Shown: positions 6,072 to 8,376 of the stretch, piece after piece
Layout: every line of letters starts with the position of its first letter
Position numbering within the stretch: the stretch's first letter is position 1
Source: Pseudomonadota bacterium
GTDB lineage: Bacteria > Chloroflexota > Ktedonobacteria > Ktedonobacterales > JACDGC01
Length of the DNA stretch: 8,376 nt
Direction of reading: 5' to 3'
NCBI GenBank assembly: GCA_021323815.1
Contig: JAJPKG010000321.1
Coordinates: 1-8,376, forward strand
Position numbers and translations under genes: made by a program
Notes under the pieces: generated by a model
Told to the model about the DNA's origin: nothing
Database searches by the model: none
What the model saw: the letters and a program-made list of their open reading frames with translations, nothing else

Positions 6072-6806
6072 ATGCGCACCCAATCCCCCGACACGCACCC
6101 CGAAGCGGAGCGCGTGCAGATCAGCATCATGCGCCAGTTCCCCCCCGCCCGCAAGTTCGATCTGGAATGTAATCACAACGATATGGTCTATAATCTCAGC
6201 CGGCGCGAACCATTCGCCCCACTGCGGCTTGTCACATTGCACTATGGCAAGTATTGGGCGAAGCGTTACCAATCCTGGCAGAAACGACACTGTGAGCACC
6301 TGGTGAAGCTGGTTGATACGCGATCTACGATCCTTGAGCTCGCCGCGATCTTCACTGCGCGCAACATTCCCTTCGCCCTGGCCGGAACTATTGCTTGCGG
6401 TGTCTATGGCTTGCCCAGTTCCGCGCCAACCATTGAATTTATTGTCGATTATCCGCGTCATATCCACATCTCGTCGCGCTTCATTCGTCATGGGCATGCC
6501 TATCTGGATGCCGAACAACTTGTCCGCATCGATCTCGTTCCCCATCCAGCATTCGTGTCCCATGCCTGCCTGGTGGAACTGGCTGCTGGTTCACCGCCCA
6601 TCCCCTTGATCACGCCCGAAGATCTCACAGTGATGTACCTGGAACGTTTCGCTGCGTCCAGTCGTCGTGACGATGCCCTTTACAACGACCTGTTGGGCAT
6701 GCTCAAAGTCCAGGCGCTCACCCTTGATACCGCATATTTGCAGCGCTCGATGCAGATTGATGATCTGCTGGCGCTAGCGTTCGATGATGCAGGAATTGCC
6801 GCATGA
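6072..6806 (+). CDS. Degenerate nucleotidyltransferase-fold protein with unassigned N-terminal region
   Basis: 244 residues from the ATG at 6072, which has AGGAG 8 bases upstream; the in-frame GTG at 6054 would put that site inside the gene. Residues ~85-244 align along their length with the next gene. NIPFALAGTIACGVYG (98-113) matches GIPYFIGGSVAAASYD there, VRIDLV (151-156) matches LKVDVF, and ITPEDLTVMYLERF (180-193) matches ASPEDVILAKLDWY. Key nucleotidyltransferase residues are changed: the GGS turn is AGT (104-106), and the DxD metal pair is Thr120 and Glu122. The Lys of the PEDxxxxK region is Tyr189. Only the third aspartate (Asp154) is kept. It is therefore probably catalytically inactive. 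Residues 1-85 (Arg-, His- and Trp-containing, e.g. RLVTLHYGKYWAKRYQSWQ at 52-70) match no family I recognise. The ATGA overlap with the next gene implies coupled translation and probably a complex. It may be a regulatory or antitoxin-like partner; that is inference. Confidence 0.7.
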   Translation: MRTQSPDTHPEAERVQISIMRQFPPARKFDLECNHNDMVYNLSRREPFAPLRLVTLHYGKYWAKRYQSWQKRHCEHLVKLVDTRSTILELAAIFTARNIPFALAGTIACGVYGLPSSAPTIEFIVDYPRHIHISSRFIRHGHAYLDAEQLVRIDLVPHPAFVSHACLVELAAGSPPIPLITPEDLTVMYLERFAASSRRDDALYNDLLGMLKVQALTLDTAYLQRSMQIDDLLALAFDDAGIAA

Positions 6807-7384
6807 ATGCTTTTGCTCAGATCCTTTCAGCGCTAACGCCTGTCGGGGATGCTTTTGATGCACTTGGCATCCCTTATTTCATCGGTGGTTCAGTGGCCGC
6901 TGCCAGTTACGATGTGAAGCGTGCGACCAACGACATCGACCTCATCGCTGATGTGCGCGAGGAACACGCGCAGCCGCTGGATGACCGGTTGAGCGCCAAC
7001 TATTATGCCGATGCCTATATGATCCGTGATGCGGTGCGGCGCAAGACCTCATTCAACTTCATCCACTTCGACACGGGCCTGAAAGTGGACGTGTTCTTGC
7101 TGAAAAACACGCCGTTCATGCAATCGCAGATGCAACGCCGCCGGCTGAACGAGATCTTTCCCGGCGGGCGCGCATTTCCTGTTGCCTCGCCCGAAGATGT
7201 GATTCTTGCAAAGCTGGATTGGTACCGCATCGGCGGCGAGGTTTCAGATCGCCAATGGACGGATATCACCAATCTGCTCGACGTGCGTCGCGGCACGTTA
7301 GATCTTGACTATATGCGGCACTGGGCGGCGCAACTCACCTTGACGGATTTGCTGGAGCGAGCGTTTACTGCAACTGGAATGTGA
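6803..7384 (+). CDS. Nucleotidyltransferase, AbiEii / DUF6036-like
   Basis: 193 residues, complete. The polymerase-beta-type nucleotidyltransferase core is intact: GGS (28-30) after a hydrophobic strand, then NDIDL with metal-binding Asp44 and Asp46, then LKVDVF with the third acidic residue Asp96. The C-terminal part has ASPEDVILAKLDWYRIGG (128-145), with Lys137, followed by SDRQWTDITNLL (148-159), the typical end of AbiEii-like and DUF6036 proteins. Such proteins transfer a nucleotide from an NTP to a protein or an RNA, including tRNA acceptor ends in AbiE/MenT-type toxins; the substrate here is unknown. The ATG overlaps the TGA of the preceding gene (ATGA), with AGGA 8 bases upstream. The partner is a paralogue with a damaged active site. 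No AbiEi-like winged-helix antitoxin or HEPN protein is encoded beside it. Codon use looks slightly less GC-rich than in the flanking genes, by eye only. Confidence 0.85.
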   Translation: MNAFAQILSALTPVGDAFDALGIPYFIGGSVAAASYDVKRATNDIDLIADVREEHAQPLDDRLSANYYADAYMIRDAVRRKTSFNFIHFDTGLKVDVFLLKNTPFMQSQMQRRRLNEIFPGGRAFPVASPEDVILAKLDWYRIGGEVSDRQWTDITNLLDVRRGTLDLDYMRHWAAQLTLTDLLERAFTATGM

Positions 7385-7412
7385 TCGTTTGTTTCCTCCA
7401 CAGGAGCCAGCC

Positions 7413-8189
7413 ATGCCGTTTCCCAATTTCGCCGGCAAGCACGCCGAAGATGCATTTTTCACCGCCGCCGATTTCGTCGCCTATATGCGCCGCGCCGGGC
7501 GGCTGCCGGAAATGCCGGTATTGGCGGGCGTCATGTTCTGTTATCAGCGCGGCTATGCGAAGCGGGCTTTGGAGCGCCACCAGGCAGAGCCATTCCCGGC
7601 GGTAGCAGGATTGCATATTCTGCGCGACACCCCGCAGGCGGTGGGCGTGTGCATGGGTTTCGGCATTGGCGCGCCAGCCGCAGCGGCACAGATGGAGCCA
7701 TTCATCGCGCTGGGCGTGCAGCGTTTCGCCAGCATCGGCACAGCAGGCGCGCTGCAACCGCACCTCGCCATCGGGGATATCATTCTCTGCGACCGGGCGA
7801 TCCGCGACGAAGGCGTGTCGCACCACTATCTTCCGGCGGAAAAATATAGCGCGCCGTCGCCGGAATTGACCGCAAAGCTTGGCGCGGCGCTGGCGGCACA
7901 GGGCAGCTCGCCCTCTGCCACCGGCACCACCTGGACCATCGACGCGCCTTACCGCGAGACGGTGGCCGAGGCGCGGCATTACCAGAGCGAGGGCGTGCTG
8001 TGCATCGATATGGAAGCCGCCGCGCTTTTCGCCGTCGCCCAGGTGCGCGGCGCGCAGGTGGCATCCGCTTTCGTCGTCAGCGACTCGCTGGCCGATCTCG
8101 AATGGAATCCACAATTCGACGCGGACGCGGTCGAAGCGGGGTTCAACATTCTTTTCAATGCTGCCATTGCCGCCCTCATTGCTGAGTGA
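7413..8189 (+). CDS. Nucleoside phosphorylase (PNP/UDP phosphorylase family, NP-I)
   Basis: 258 residues from the ATG at 7413, chosen because AGGAG lies 6 bases upstream; an in-frame ATG at 7389 has no ribosome binding site. The family is shown by the phosphate/base-site SIGTAGAL (107-114) and the strand LAIGDIILCDRAIRDEGVSHHY (118-139). The nucleoside-binding CIDMEAAALF (197-206) has Met200 and Glu201 at the ribose, and Asp224 in VVSDS matches the catalytic aspartate of hexameric PNPs. It should split a nucleoside with phosphate into base and ribose-1-phosphate in the cytoplasm. Purine versus uridine specificity cannot be settled from these motifs. The ~60-residue N-terminal part (NFAGKHAEDAFFTAADFVAY) is longer than in E. 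coli DeoD. It starts 28 bases after the nucleotidyltransferase gene with no promoter or terminator between, so it is the third gene of that operon. Confidence 0.9.
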   Translation: MPFPNFAGKHAEDAFFTAADFVAYMRRAGRLPEMPVLAGVMFCYQRGYAKRALERHQAEPFPAVAGLHILRDTPQAVGVCMGFGIGAPAAAAQMEPFIALGVQRFASIGTAGALQPHLAIGDIILCDRAIRDEGVSHHYLPAEKYSAPSPELTAKLGAALAAQGSSPSATGTTWTIDAPYRETVAEARHYQSEGVLCIDMEAAALFAVAQVRGAQVASAFVVSDSLADLEWNPQFDADAVEAGFNILFNAAIAALIAE

Positions 8190-8220
8190 GCGGTGCTCGT
8201 GGCGAGCGGCTCATTTCTTT
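8187..8220 (+). terminator. Intrinsic terminator of the operon, starting at the phosphorylase stop codon
   Basis: TGAGC (8187-8191) pairs with GCTCA (8209-8213), and GCTCG-TGG-CGAGC (8195-8207) forms the inner stem, with a small GGT/G internal loop. TTTCTTT follows at 8214-8220. The TGA stop codon is itself the beginning of the stem. Confidence 0.75.
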
Positions 8221-8310
8221 GACACTCCGCATCGGCTCAAGCCGTAGCGGATTCTTCCTGGCCGATCAACCGTCACCCCTGTGGGCGGCTTAACGGCTTC
8301 GGATTCTGAC

Positions 8311-8340
8311 TTGCGCCAGCAACATGCCGTGTGTTAGCAT
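8311..8340 (+). promoter_or_regulatory. Possible promoter for a gene beyond the right edge
   Basis: TTGCGC (8311-8316), an 18-base spacer and TAGCAT (8335-8340). Each hexamer is only a partial match, but the site lies after a terminator and just before a perfect palindrome, where a new transcription unit would be expected. The stretch 8221-8310 shows nothing else I can name. Confidence 0.35.
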
Positions 8341-8353
8341 GGACTACGCATCA

Positions 8354-8367
8354 CCCAGCATGCTGGG
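8354..8367. promoter_or_regulatory. Perfect 14-bp palindrome, possible operator
   Basis: CCCAGCATGCTGGG is perfectly self-complementary and lies 14 bases after the possible -10 hexamer, across or just after the expected start of transcription. The position suits a repressor site, but the gene it would control is not in the window. Confidence 0.35.
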
Positions 8368-8376
8368 ATACGATAC

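Noticed and set aside
7365..8114. A 249-codon minus-strand open frame opposite the nucleoside phosphorylase.
   Set aside because: It is a shadow of a well-supported enzyme gene; the translation matches no family and has a biased composition.
1..8376. CRISPR array, insertion sequence or phage genes.
   Set aside because: No regularly spaced direct repeats, transposase motifs or phage structural genes were seen on either strand.

Overview
The window is moderately GC-rich bacterial chromosome, closely packed with genes. A Chloroflexota-like host is my best guess, based on the gene types: a DUF3536-type GH57 protein, an HNH_5 endonuclease of the MPVLVLN type, and a nucleoside phosphorylase of a type I associate with that phylum. 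This is an inference from recalled family distribution, not a database result.

The left two thirds (1-5825) is read leftward. In order of transcription it holds: a TPR protein with a C-terminal membrane region (5825-4632); a 160-bp symmetric inverted-repeat element; a gamma-class carbonic anhydrase-like left-handed beta-helix protein (4445-3882); a four-helix membrane protein with two PH-like modules (3779-2622); a gene-poor stretch with a GC-rich hairpin repeat; tRNA-Pro(CGG) with encoded CCA (2274-2198); a doubtful 61-codon ORF; an HNH endonuclease (1823-1296); a strong hairpin terminator; and the N-terminal 343 codons of a GH57 protein that runs off the left edge (1031-<1). Most of these genes have their own recognisable promoter or Shine-Dalgarno, so they look like single units rather than one operon.

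The right third (6072-8189) is one rightward operon, divergent from the TPR gene. It has a clear promoter (TTGCCC-17-TACACT), then a 244-residue protein with a catalytically degenerate nucleotidyltransferase fold, then an ATGA overlap into a 193-residue nucleotidyltransferase with all its acidic residues. A nucleoside phosphorylase follows 28 bp later, and an intrinsic hairpin terminator begins at its stop codon. This pair of paralogues, one apparently dead with an extra ~90-residue N-terminal region and one apparently active, is the most interesting part of the window. It resembles the nucleotidyltransferase half of AbiE-type toxin-antitoxin systems but lacks the usual winged-helix antitoxin or HEPN partner.

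Other points of interest are the nested inverted-repeat element at 4472-4630, the GC-rich hairpin repeat at 2430-2475, an identical extended -10 decamer in front of the tRNA and GH57 genes, and a perfect 14-bp palindrome just downstream of a possible promoter at the right edge.
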